33,893 bases of DNA from Psilocybe azurescens. Taxonomy: Eukaryota > Basidiomycota > Agaricomycetes > Agaricales > Agrocybaceae. Where the stretch lies: NCBI GenBank assembly GCA_023853785.1, contig JAJIRX010000917.1, positions 1-33,893 on the forward strand, in the 5' to 3' direction. Under the pieces are notes generated by a model that did not search any database, was not told where the DNA came from, and saw only the letters and a program-made list of their open reading frames with translations. Both the position numbers and the translations under genes were made by a program. Of the stretch, positions 9,720-18,060 are shown piece after piece; positions within the stretch are counted from its first letter, which is position 1; the number at the start of each line of letters is the position of its first letter.

Positions 9720-10160
9720 ATCCAATAAAAATAATTTGATTGAATTCCAGTTGGATTCTGCATTATTCCGTGAGAATAGACCTATATTAGGCTATGTTTC
9801 ATGGTATATATGACTATTCCAAGTGGATTCCAGCCAAATTGGCTTCTATATATGGTGTTCCAATTGGATTCCAGCTACATTGGCTGCTAAATGTTGGATT
9901 CCAACTGGATTCCATCTAACTTGGCTGCTAAATGTTGGATTCCAACTGGATTCCAACTGGATTACCTCAGTTCCATTGGACTGTAAATGGAATATTCCAC
10001 TTGGAATGGGTAATTTGATGGATTCCAGTTAGATTCCGATTGGAATCCATTGTGGCTCCTCCATATAAAATAGCACCAATATATGGTATGGAATTCCACA
10101 TTGGAATCCATTGGAATCCATCTACATTCCAGAACGAAGATGAATTCCACCTGGAATAGG
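9720..10160. repeat. Right subterminal array of TGGATTCCA-type motifs
   Basis: Many copies of TTGGATTCCA, GGAATCCA and ATTCCA in both orientations mirror the left subterminal block but in different order. The density of the motif drops abruptly at the inverted repeat. Confidence 0.75.
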
Positions 10161-10179
10161 TGGGGGACAGTAAAGACCT
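10161..10179 (-). repeat. Right terminal inverted repeat
   Basis: The reverse complement is AGGTCTTTACTGTCCCCCA, matching the left end at 17 of 19 positions. One extra C (10180) separates it from the direct repeat. Confidence 0.85.
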
Positions 10180-10180
10180 C

Positions 10181-10190
10181 TGATGATGTC
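10181..10190. repeat. Right target-site duplication (TGATGATGTC)
   Basis: Identical to 7575-7584. It is followed at once by GTAAGTGATA, a strong 5' splice site, so the insertion lies at the last codons of an exon. Confidence 0.85.
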
Positions 10191-11052
10191 GTAAGTGATA
10201 TGCACATGGTTATCGGTTTAGTGTGGGATTTTGCTCAGTTATAGTCCAATTTAGGATGCGAAGATGAATTCTCACTTCAATACTATCAATTATGAGCATT
10301 ATTTACATCGCCATGCAGTGTTTTGCTCACCGGATATAAAATTATGCATGGGGAATACTTGCAAGGTATATCATTGCTCAGTGATAACCGGAAGTTAACT
10401 AATTCTGATCACTAATGATGTGCCTGTATACCCAGGATTGCCCATCCCCATGCGATGAGAATGAAAGGATGTTGATAGAGGCGGAGTCCATGATGTACTT
10501 CAGAGGTCCCATCACGTAGGTTGCGAAACCCCTTGAAAAACACTACAGCTGGCTGATGACAGTGGTATTTAGATTTATCAAGAATGATCCAGGCCGCCAA
10601 ATTATCACGGGAAGCTTTAGGCCTATTGACGTTGGTGATTGGGCCAGAGAAGCATACAACCTACTACCTGGCGAGACACTGGCGAGCAGAAATGCATACA
10701 GCTTATTACCCGGCGAGACTCTAGAGAATGTACATGCACTCGCACGTGACTCTCGCATTGACTATGAAAGTCTCTGGGCTAGACACACCTTCAAAAACGA
10801 AAAGTTGGGGCGCCATCTACACGCAAGATCGTAAGCTGTTCGGACCTGATGGTTTTCCTATTGAAATCCGTCCATTCCGTGTATCGCGCACTCAAAAACA
10901 TAATTCAAGATCTTTCGAATTCGTCGGGCGGCAATCCACTTACCGACGAAAACGCCACCGATCATTCGGAGTTGGAGGAAGACGCGAGTATCCGCGACTA
11001 CGATGGTAAACAAAGCGAAGGTACTTCCGGAAGCCTATTAGCGACGTGTTAG
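10191..11052 (+). pseudogene. Nucleotidyltransferase-like Agaricomycete protein, 3' part
   Basis: This continues the gene cut by the transposon. After the target repeat an intron (GTAAGT at 10191 to TTTAG at about 10253) leads to an exon reading INYEHYLHRHAVFCSPDIKL. A second intron (about 10366-10431) leads to DCPSPCDENERMLIEAESMM. A frame change follows, then RFIKNDPGRQIITGSFRPID and DVGDWAREAYNLL. These blocks (YLHRH, the Cys-rich DC-P-C, FIKNDPGRQ) follow the core in the family as I remember it, so the two halves were one gene. A 42-base in-frame duplication lies at 10652-10724. The tail (about 10900-11050) is acidic and low in complexity. Ankyrin repeats expected from relatives are not visible. 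Confidence 0.65.
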
Positions 11053-11708
11053 GAATAAGTGACTTTGCATGAGCCTCTGACAATAAACCTGTGACATATT
11101 TATGCATGGACTTGAAAACACGCCATGCCACCCAAAGAATATATCCGTACATTCGCATTCTAGAGCCCATTTCGTCGTGAAATCTGAACCTGCATGCATA
11201 GCAGAGCCTGGCTGGGTATATACTTAAGATCACGGGAACATACAGAGTCTTATCTCATTGTCGACATGAAAGCAGCACCCTCAAAAGGCGTGCTTTTGCA
11301 CGTTGTCGACCCTTAGCTCAACCTCGTATTCATGAGCCCATAACCTGAGAATTACTGACAACATATTCCGAACATCGAAGCGGGTATATCTTTGCGTTTT
11401 ATCGATCTTCATTGATCACGGGCCATGCTTTGATAGAAATCACATACTTTTTGTAAATCGTTTAAAGGGAGGCCTGCTATATAGTTGCTGCAGCATCTCT
11501 CAAAGTCGTTGCGATTTGATAGTATGAGCTTTGGCCTCGTAAACCATTCCGGCCATACTCAGCGCTGGCTTCGCCAGTTTTTTTGAATCACGGAGACCAG
11601 TGTCAATCACTCTACTTGTACGTGTTTGCTACATCCTTTACAGCTTGTGGATGGCTGTTGAAGTTCATGATATCATAGCTATGTGTATTTCGACGTACTC
11701 TGACAGTA
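11053..11708. other. Intergenic stretch, no supported gene
   Basis: Only short interrupted frames occur on both strands. It probably holds the 3' end of the decayed gene on the left and the upstream region of the gene at 11709. Confidence 0.5.
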
Positions 11709-13554
11709 ATGCTTCGGCAAAGGGCCCTCCGTCTTCCCCCCGATGCGTCAGAAACAAGTCAAGGAACATACCACACCGCTCTTGGGCACACTGTGCATGA
11801 TGCGCAAAGCTTCTCTATTCACAAAGGAGGATCGGTCAACAAAACGGATTCTCAGCCTGCCGTTACCTTTGATATGGTTCCATTTGCTCAATATCAATTG
11901 GCTCATCTCTGTAATCCTGCCTTTCAAGACTATTCACCTCCCATTGTCCCAACAACGGGATTTGAAATGCCAGGTCATCCTCAAGACGATAACCCTGGTG
12001 CAGATGTTGATAATGAAATGGTATGTCCGTACCTTTCAATTAGTGTTTCTCTGACGTTGAAAGAGTAGGATGCTCCAACTCTACCAGAAGGCGAAGACCC
12101 TGGTGCAGATACTGACAATGAAATGGTATGCTTGTACTTCTCAAGTAGAACTCGAATAACGTTGGATGAATAGGAAATCTCAGACACCAGGATTCGTCTG
12201 TATCGAATTGAACATGCATTTAAAGGGTTCGTGGGTAGATTTGAGCAAAGGCACAACAGTCTGGTAAGTCTTAACATTTGACTTCTAGACCGTCTGGCTG
12301 AGTCTCCCATAGAGTGCATCTTTTGATCAAATTGAGACGTCGATTGGACGTCTTTCGGTAGAACTTGCTTCTCATATTGACGTGAATCCGGCTTCTCCTC
12401 AACTACATCCACCTTCTCTTCAACCTCAAAACTCGACTAAGAAAGCATCAAGACCCAGTCGCCGCACTGCTGACCAGAAAGCTTTCTCGGTAAGTCTCAT
12501 AAGTATTTCAAAGCTGCGTAAGTGATTGAATGACCAATTAGGCCTTGATTAGAAACGAAGTAGACCGCTTATTGTCTCTGACGAAGACGAAACGAGTTCC
12601 GGCCTCCAGTGACTTGATGTCTGCTGAGGAGCTCAGTGTATTCAAAAAGTCGTGGAATGCTTCCAAATGCGTTGACAGACACCCTCCTTGCTGCAGTCTA
12701 ACCAATTTCACGGTAGATCTAGTGGGACTCCCCAAAAACCCTTGGAATGAGTCGGCTTCACGGGTGTTCTCAGCCTACTTTGTTCAGAAATATCCTCAAC
12801 ACAAAGGAAGCTTGCTTCTTGTACAGAAGGCTTTCTTTGCCCGTATCAAAACATTGAAAAGATTGTATAACGGCGATCTTCAAGGTCCAGCTGCCAAGGA
12901 GCGGGCAATGCAAGCTGCAAGGCGATACGCCAGAAAGAAACAAGTATGTGACTTTGTTTTTCATCTATCATCTTTCATTAAAACGGTTTACCAGCTTTTC
13001 GCTGACGCGTTGAATTGACGAACCAACATCCCCTTTTACAGTGTCATATACCGATGCTGGAGAGACTGGGAATCACAGGAATGTTGTTGGATGAATCCGA
13101 AACGGAGTATGCGCAAGCAGCCGACTCCTATGACTCGGTTTTTTATGTCCACAAGCCTTCCTGGCGCTCTCAGACTTTGACCGAGTGGCTGAAAGCACTT
13201 GATTCAATCCATATGCGCATGCGCTGGAAAAGGGGTCCTGGATCCCTTCCGCGTCTTCGCATCAGATCCAATGATTACGACGAAGTTGCGGCTGAGACTG
13301 GTATGTCTTCGGGAAATTTGTTGACGGGCTTCCTATGTGCGCATACAGTTCAAAGTGGCTCGCTGATCATATCGGATTGGGATTTGGTCTTGGCGTACAT
13401 CCAACCAACGAGGAATACAGCTTTACCATCGACAATCGTCTATTCTCGTAAGTAACTCGAAGAATCTGTAGTGTGTCTACCTCGCTGATTTATTTATTTT
13501 AAAAACAGAACACTTCATTCCAATGCAGCTACCTTCCACAGTGTCCTCCAGTAG
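11709..13554 (+). CDS. Agaricomycete multi-exon protein of unknown function
   Basis: Eight exons can be traced: 11709-12020, 12070-12125, 12174-12263, 12313-12489, 12542-12943, 13042-13300, 13349-13447 and 13509-13554. The first five junctions are phase 0 and every intron is GT..AG. The N-terminal part is polar. A middle part (HAFKGFVGRFEQRHNSL) is possibly helical. The conserved part runs from ALIRNEVDRLLSLTKTKR through NGDLQGPAAKERAMQAARRY to CHIPMLERLGITGMLLDESE and VHKPSWRSQTLTEWLKALDS. I recognise this last block (LLERLG..GM..DES.., WRS..L..WL...D) from a large Agaricomycete family without known role. Exons 6 and 7 differ by one base in phase from the better C-terminal reading (DNRLFSTLHSNAATFHSVLQ), so there is one frameshift or a missed splice. 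Otherwise it looks intact. Confidence 0.65.
11991..12173 (+). repeat. Tandem duplication of an exon end plus its intron (two units of about 106 and 77 bases)
   Basis: Unit 1 from 11991 and unit 2 from 12097 both read CCTGGTGCAGAT..GA.AATGAAATG, then an intron starting GTATG and ending AATAG or AGTAG. The protein repeat is DNPGADVDNEM and EDPGADTDNEM. Introns resemble each other at their 5' and 3' ends and in the shared ACGTTG near the 3' end. Confidence 0.7.
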
Positions 13555-13768
13555 ATTATACATGACATCTTGGAGATACTACGCGCTCAGTGTATTCAAA
13601 TGTATCACAATCTTTAAATTGGAAAACTATTGGCATTTTCAGTTGTTCTCACATCCCACTCTTATCACGTACCTTTAACTATCAATCGCGATTGCAATCT
13701 TTCTTCGATATCGTGTCTGGTGGCTCATGATCAGCTGAACTGATCCAAATCCGCTTTATCTCAATCAA

Positions 13769-15120
13769 ATGTCCATTTCTTCTTACTCCGCAGGCAAAAA
13801 GAAAGACTTCATCAGATCCGGAGACATTATGGTTCTCTTTCTAGTATATTCACAGGTACATGTGCTCGCTTTGTTCTTTGATTACCATCCCGGCGATATG
13901 TGACTCCTTATAATATAGGTTTTGGTCATTGTTGCGAGTGAAAGAAGCCCCACACCCAGCTCTCGCACTTCTGGATTTCATTCAGAAGAAATACCTACTA
14001 TATTCAGCTCTTCGAGCAACAATGGCCCAACAATTTCAACGTACTGAAGGAGTTGTCTATGTCGTGATAGGTGGAGATAACCCAGGGGTCCATCGTACAT
14101 GGTAAATTGAACCTGTTGTTCATCGAATTCTGCTCTCACCATCACCTTTAAGCCCTTTCATACAGACTGGGAAGGATGCACCGACATGGCCTGTTGTCTT
14201 CAAAATGGATGACATCAAAGCTGCAAATGCCATTGCTACTGTACACCAGACGATAGAAGATGGCATTGGCTTCGAGGCAATACCTTTCGAAGTGGCGAGA
14301 TGGATCATGAATAACAAGGACGTCCATGAGCTCTCGAAGCAGGATGGAATCGCTGGTGCCTACTACCCTCTTGTTTCTGGGAAAGGGTCTTCTATGGTTT
14401 ATCGATCAGCGTCAGTCCGTGCTTTGCTTACTTAGTAATGAGGTGATACTGATGTCTTACAGGGACGAAGTTATAGCTAAAGTTCAAGGAGAACTGTACC
14501 CAAGCTTCAAACGTCTTGAGAACTTCCAGGAGGGGCTAGCTTGGATGATCCTTCGGGCGAAGGGCGTTGATTGTTTCTCTTGGACTCCGAAACCTATAAC
14601 TAAGAACTGGACATCACCTTCAAAACCTGCTACTCAGCCGGAAAGAGGCAAGGCCTAGGCTGTTACCTCTATCGTCGAGTTCCCAGGGACCCAACACCGG
14701 TATGTGCATATGATAAAATGTTCTTCTTATCGTTATGACACATCTTCTATAGAGCAAGCATCGAGCTCAAGCTCATCGTCAACTTCAATGTTCCGGTCAC
14801 CCTCACAAGAGAACACCATCTACGATGTTAATTCACATTTAGGGCAAAGAATCTGGACTCATGTTCGAACGATCTGTGGAATTGTTAAGACCCACTTCAG
14901 CCAACCCCCTATTGACAATACCCAAGAGATGCCGCCAAATTTCAATGCATTTGCCAATTGGTATTTTAAGTCGCATGGCTATACATCATCAACTCTCTGG
15001 ATTTTCTTCCACATATGGGGTTCGAACAAGGACAGTGAGGACAAGTTTGTTGATGCTCTTTGGAACTATGGGGTGCCTCGGACCAAGGCTGAATGGATTG
15101 GGTCGTTACTATACAAATAG
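13769..15120 (+). CDS. Protein with viroplasmin / RNase H1 N-terminal-like domain
   Basis: A segment VVYVVIGGDNPGVHRTW (about 14050-14105), followed after a break by KMDDIKAANAIATVHQ, resembles the N-terminal half of the small domain shared by RNase H1 and caulimovirus inclusion protein, which binds RNA/DNA hybrids. A second, more complete match spans intron 14411-14462: YYPLVSGKGSSMVYRSADEV, then GELYPSFKRLENFQEGLAWM. Intron 14700-14752 leads into a Ser-rich linker and a C-terminal block, FNAFANWYFKSHGYTSSTLW and ALWNYGVPRTKAEWIGSLLY, that I associate with Agaricomycete proteins of this type. Frame changes lie near 14105 and 14640. The start is uncertain: 13769 or 14022 (ATGGCCCAACAATTTCAACG). 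No RNase H catalytic domain is visible. It is downstream of, and on the same strand as, the gene at 11709. Confidence 0.5.
14411..14462 (+). other. Intron in viroplasmin-like gene
   Basis: GTCAGT..TTACAG, 52 bases. Splicing turns YRSA|G into YRSADEVIAKVQ in frame. Confidence 0.7.
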
Positions 15121-16051
15121 TTCTATTATTACCTATGAACATGTTAGATCATGCAGACCACATTTTAAGCAGAAAAGAAACATACTTGTCTTCGGCCAAA
15201 TGAGGCGACACATCCTGCAGTGCTTTAACAATCGGTTCAATACGTCCGCCGGAACTCATGATTCTCCAGGGCCTTGGAATCTGCAATATGAAAATCGTTG
15301 GGTGCAATTAATGGGACCAACAAATTGAACAAAAAAAAAAAAGGAAGACAGAAGATGTCAGCCTGGGGAATAGATATATGCTCCTCAAAATGCTACGTAC
15401 ACGTCCATTAACCACCAACGCCGATTGGCTAGGATGAGGTGGAGTTCCCTATATGCGAGCCAGTGAGGTGGCATATTTTGGGAAGTTTTGGGAAAGGTGG
15501 GTGAGGACGCCGAGAGGATCAGAGGATTCTGCAATAATTTGTGCTGCCTTCCCGCCGAGTCCTTAGGAACGGTATTTGTCAGGATAATAAATCATCTAAA
15601 TGAATATAAGGCACACCATCAAGTTCTTCCTCTGATAATGGGACATCCAGCCTTGGGGTGGTGAGGTTGTAGTTCAAGGAAGTTGGAAGAGGCCAGCGAC
15701 AGCGTTGAATATAGCCGTCCGGGGTGATTGCCATACGATAATATCAGGAGGAGCAAGCAGTGTGAAGACTCGTTTCGTGGTGGTCCCCTAGTCAGTAGCT
15801 CTAGTGTATATGATCAGCCTGGTCGAAAGATAATGGTGAACGGAATTATGGGACATATCGCTGGTCGCACCTCGATGCGTCAACCAAATTCTGAGTTTAT
15901 TTATCAGATAAGATAAGTTAACATCATAAGATTTCAATAGAAGCACGTGACTAAGATTTTCATCCCCTTAGGTATCGATTTCCGCCTTTGTGGCCGACTA
16001 AATCGTAGGGTTATGCCTTCTTCACTTTTCTAAAGCACCAGTTGCTTTCTT
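15121..16051. other. Intergenic stretch, no supported gene
   Basis: It contains a short A run (15331-15342) soon after the stop of the upstream gene and many interrupted frames. No family resemblance is visible on either strand. Confidence 0.5.
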
Positions 16052-16844
16052 ATGTTTACAGTCACGGAGTTTGTGGCAGATTCTGCTGTGCATCGTATTT
16101 TCTGTGCTAATTGCGGTACGATCTGTTCTTGATCTCATTCCAAAACAATAGCCATTGATCTTCGATTTTAGGAACACCCATCGTCCCAAATTGTGACAAT
16201 CTATGTGTTTTTTGCTTGAGGAATACGTGAGTGTACTTTTGGTCGTTGTTATTTGCTATCTTACTTTTTATAGCGTCGATATCACGGAAGGAATCCCTAA
16301 ACAAGGTGCATTTGTTGTATGAATTATTCATCCAGTGTACTAACCGCGATTTTGCAGGTGCTGTATCATTCTGTCGAAATTGTGAAGGATTCTTGGCTCT
16401 TCCTACATCATCAACACTACGCGACCAGAATCAGCATGACTTCGAGTCGTCAGGCCCCACTAACCAAGTGTTCCGCATATGCACGCACCTCCGTGTGATC
16501 CTCCAGCCCGCCGACCCGCGCCCGACTACTTCCTCACCAACGCCAATTACAACGCCGGACAACTTCGCAAAGCCGCTCGTATCGCTGGATACCCAACATC
16601 ATCCTCGTGAAGAAGACGTACCTGAACAGGCGGAAGAAGAGCAAGTCCAGGAACTGGAAACTTCGTAGTACCGCTGAAGGAGGTGGGCGAGGTGGACGAG
16701 ACCAGCGGCGCGTCGCGGCGCCATTGGACGCATGGGAGGCCGCTGACCAAAAGAAGGTTGAGAAAGTCCACAAAATCTTCTTCCGCTGACGTCGAAGATC
16801 CAGAGCTCCGTTCTGGTATCAACTGTACAAGGCTCCTGAAGTAG
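16052..16844 (+). pseudogene. NMD3: NMD3, 60S ribosome export adaptor, internally deleted copy
   Basis: NMD3 bridges the 60S subunit to the exportin CRM1. The ATG at 16052 gives MFTVTEFVADSAVHRIFC. Introns 16116-16171, 16227-16273 and 16306-16357, all GT..AG, restore FCANCGTPIVPN, NLCVFCLRNTVDITEGIPKQ and AVSFCRNCEGFLALP. These are the paired CxxC zinc ribbons and the diagnostic DITEGIPKQ of NMD3. The sequence then jumps to C-terminal NMD3 features: THLRVILQPADPRP, DYFLTNANYN, VKKTYLNRRKKSKSRNWKLR and, in shifted frames, DQKKVEKVHKIFF and DVEDPELRSG. About 300 residues of the middle are missing, and there are at least three frame changes, so this is a broken copy. Family identity is strong; a working copy must be elsewhere if this fungus is viable. 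Confidence 0.8.
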
Positions 16845-16876
16845 TGGCAAAGGACAATTGTAGGCTGTGTCCCGAG

Positions 16877-17785
16877 ATCTTTGGCCCTCTTGTTTCCTTT
16901 CCACCACCATCCCACAACTATAATGCGCCGCTACATCGGCATCCACACCATTTCTCGTCCGCACCGTCTGCTTCCGAGGGCTGCCCCCGCCCACCAACAT
17001 GCGACGGCTGGTGCGCACAGCTATGGCTATCTGGATCCGCTTCGCAGATGTCACCCGTCAGCGCATTCGCACCCGCGCACACCACTGTCTTTACCCTGGT
17101 GCCACATTTCAAGGGCACGCAAAGAGCGGCAGGAACAGCTACGACGTCAACGTGACTATCGTGGTACGTCCCTCTCTCTTGCAATGGTGTTATGACTTCC
17201 ATTAGCTGAATACTTCTCTGTGAACTTTTCCCTTGATTCCTTAAATTTATCTAGGATGTCAATTTCGCGAGCGTCGACTTTGCGTTGCTATCTCAGGATT
17301 CGCTGGGTTGACAGACGATTGGCCAGAACTGGCTACTTATTTCGATGCCGAAATTATCGGGAATCGGTATGGGTTTCTCACTCAAAACTGGGGGGCGTCG
17401 CAGCACGAGGACATCGTGCACTGGTCCCGCTTCCCACATTCAAACACATCAGGCACGAAGCCCAGCGTCCGCATATGACGCTCGAGGACAGGGATCGCGG
17501 TGTTGTGTTTATGAGGTGGAAGGAACGGTTCTCGGTTCCGGATCATCGGGTACAGGATATCAATGGCGCGAGCATCGCAGGTCGGTTTATTCTGTTCTGT
17601 CTGTCATATCGCAAATTTAGAGGAATGATGGGTGCTAATGCTGTGCGTTTGTGTTAGGGTTCTACTATGTATGTGTCGACTTTAATCCGCCCTGCCACAC
17701 CCGCGTCGACAGACTCTGTTGCGCAGATCCATTGTCACCTCGGCCGCTGACTGGCAGACCCGATGACGGCTACTCGAAGAGGTCT
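16877..17785 (+). pseudogene. GID4: GID4/VID24, degron receptor of the GID ubiquitin ligase, decayed copy
   Basis: GID4 recognises N-terminal proline degrons and targets gluconeogenic enzymes for degradation. A proline-rich N terminus leads into LYPGATFQGHAKSGRNSYDV (about 17089), then NVTIV. Intron 17164-17254 joins this to DVNFAS. In the next frame come GLTDDWPELATYFDAEIIGN and RYGFLTQNWGASQHEDIVHW; in a third, HMTLEDRDRGVVFMRWKERF and PDHRVQDINGASIAG. Intron 17581-17657 joins to FYYVCVDFNP. These are the beta-barrel motifs of the family in order. Frame changes near 17275 and 17435 break it. The usual C-terminal FY(F/Y)H..S segment is absent; reading ends near 17785, where the antisense PWP1 fragment begins. 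Confidence 0.8.
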
Positions 17786-18045
17786 TGATGTTCCTGAGAT
17801 GCCCTCAAGAATTTTTGATATCGATGTTGCATAGCTTTCCCAAGGATCCCAGCACAGAGCCTCGATGTCGCTCCCCACAATCGCGCCCATGCCCGTGGTC
17901 GGCGCTCGCGAATCGAACGTCCTCACTGTCCGATCGAAACTGCCGTGAGCAGCATCGTTGGCTCGAGATTATTCTACTTGACCGCCTGCACCTCGCCCTT
18001 ATGCACATCAAAACTACGGATAGCGCCCCCTGCATCCCCTCCAGC
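17760..18045 (-). pseudogene. PWP1: PWP1 WD40 fragment (middle of gene)
   Basis: On the minus strand the reading is GGDAGGAIRSFDVHKGEVQA, then a TAG where the family has Trp (TGG to TAG), then NNLEPTMLLT. After a frame change comes RTFDSRAPTTGMGAIVGSDI followed by EALCWDPWES. PWP1 is a WD40 protein needed for ribosome assembly. The N-terminal third of the same gene lies at 22110-22990 on the same strand; the segment that should join them (one WD repeat and a basic linker) is missing. The downstream C-terminal blades are also absent: the sequence runs into the end of the GID4 remnant at about 17785. Confidence 0.75.
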
Positions 18046-18060
18046 AGCTGATAATGAGAT

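Larger units (their letters stand above)
7585..10180 (-). mobile_element. KDZ DNA transposon, non-autonomous internal-deletion derivative (2,596 bases)
   Basis: The ends are 19-base inverted repeats (7585-7603 and 10161-10179) differing at two positions, flanked by a 10-base direct repeat. Positions 7585-8236 match 29069-29719 with two differences by my count. Positions 8237-8369 match 33764-33893 with a one-base and a three-base indel. The element is therefore the longer copy minus 29720-33763 (4,044 bases), which holds the entire transposase and the C-terminal exons of the accessory protein. It can only move if a full element supplies transposase. Both ends carry many copies of TGGATTCCA or its complement. 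It sits in a cellular gene exactly at an exon end. KDZ identity is inferred from the coding part of the longer copy. Confidence 0.85.

Noticed and set aside
15728..15916. 62-residue plus-strand open frame
   Set aside because: No family resemblance, no splice context and no conserved composition; likely chance.
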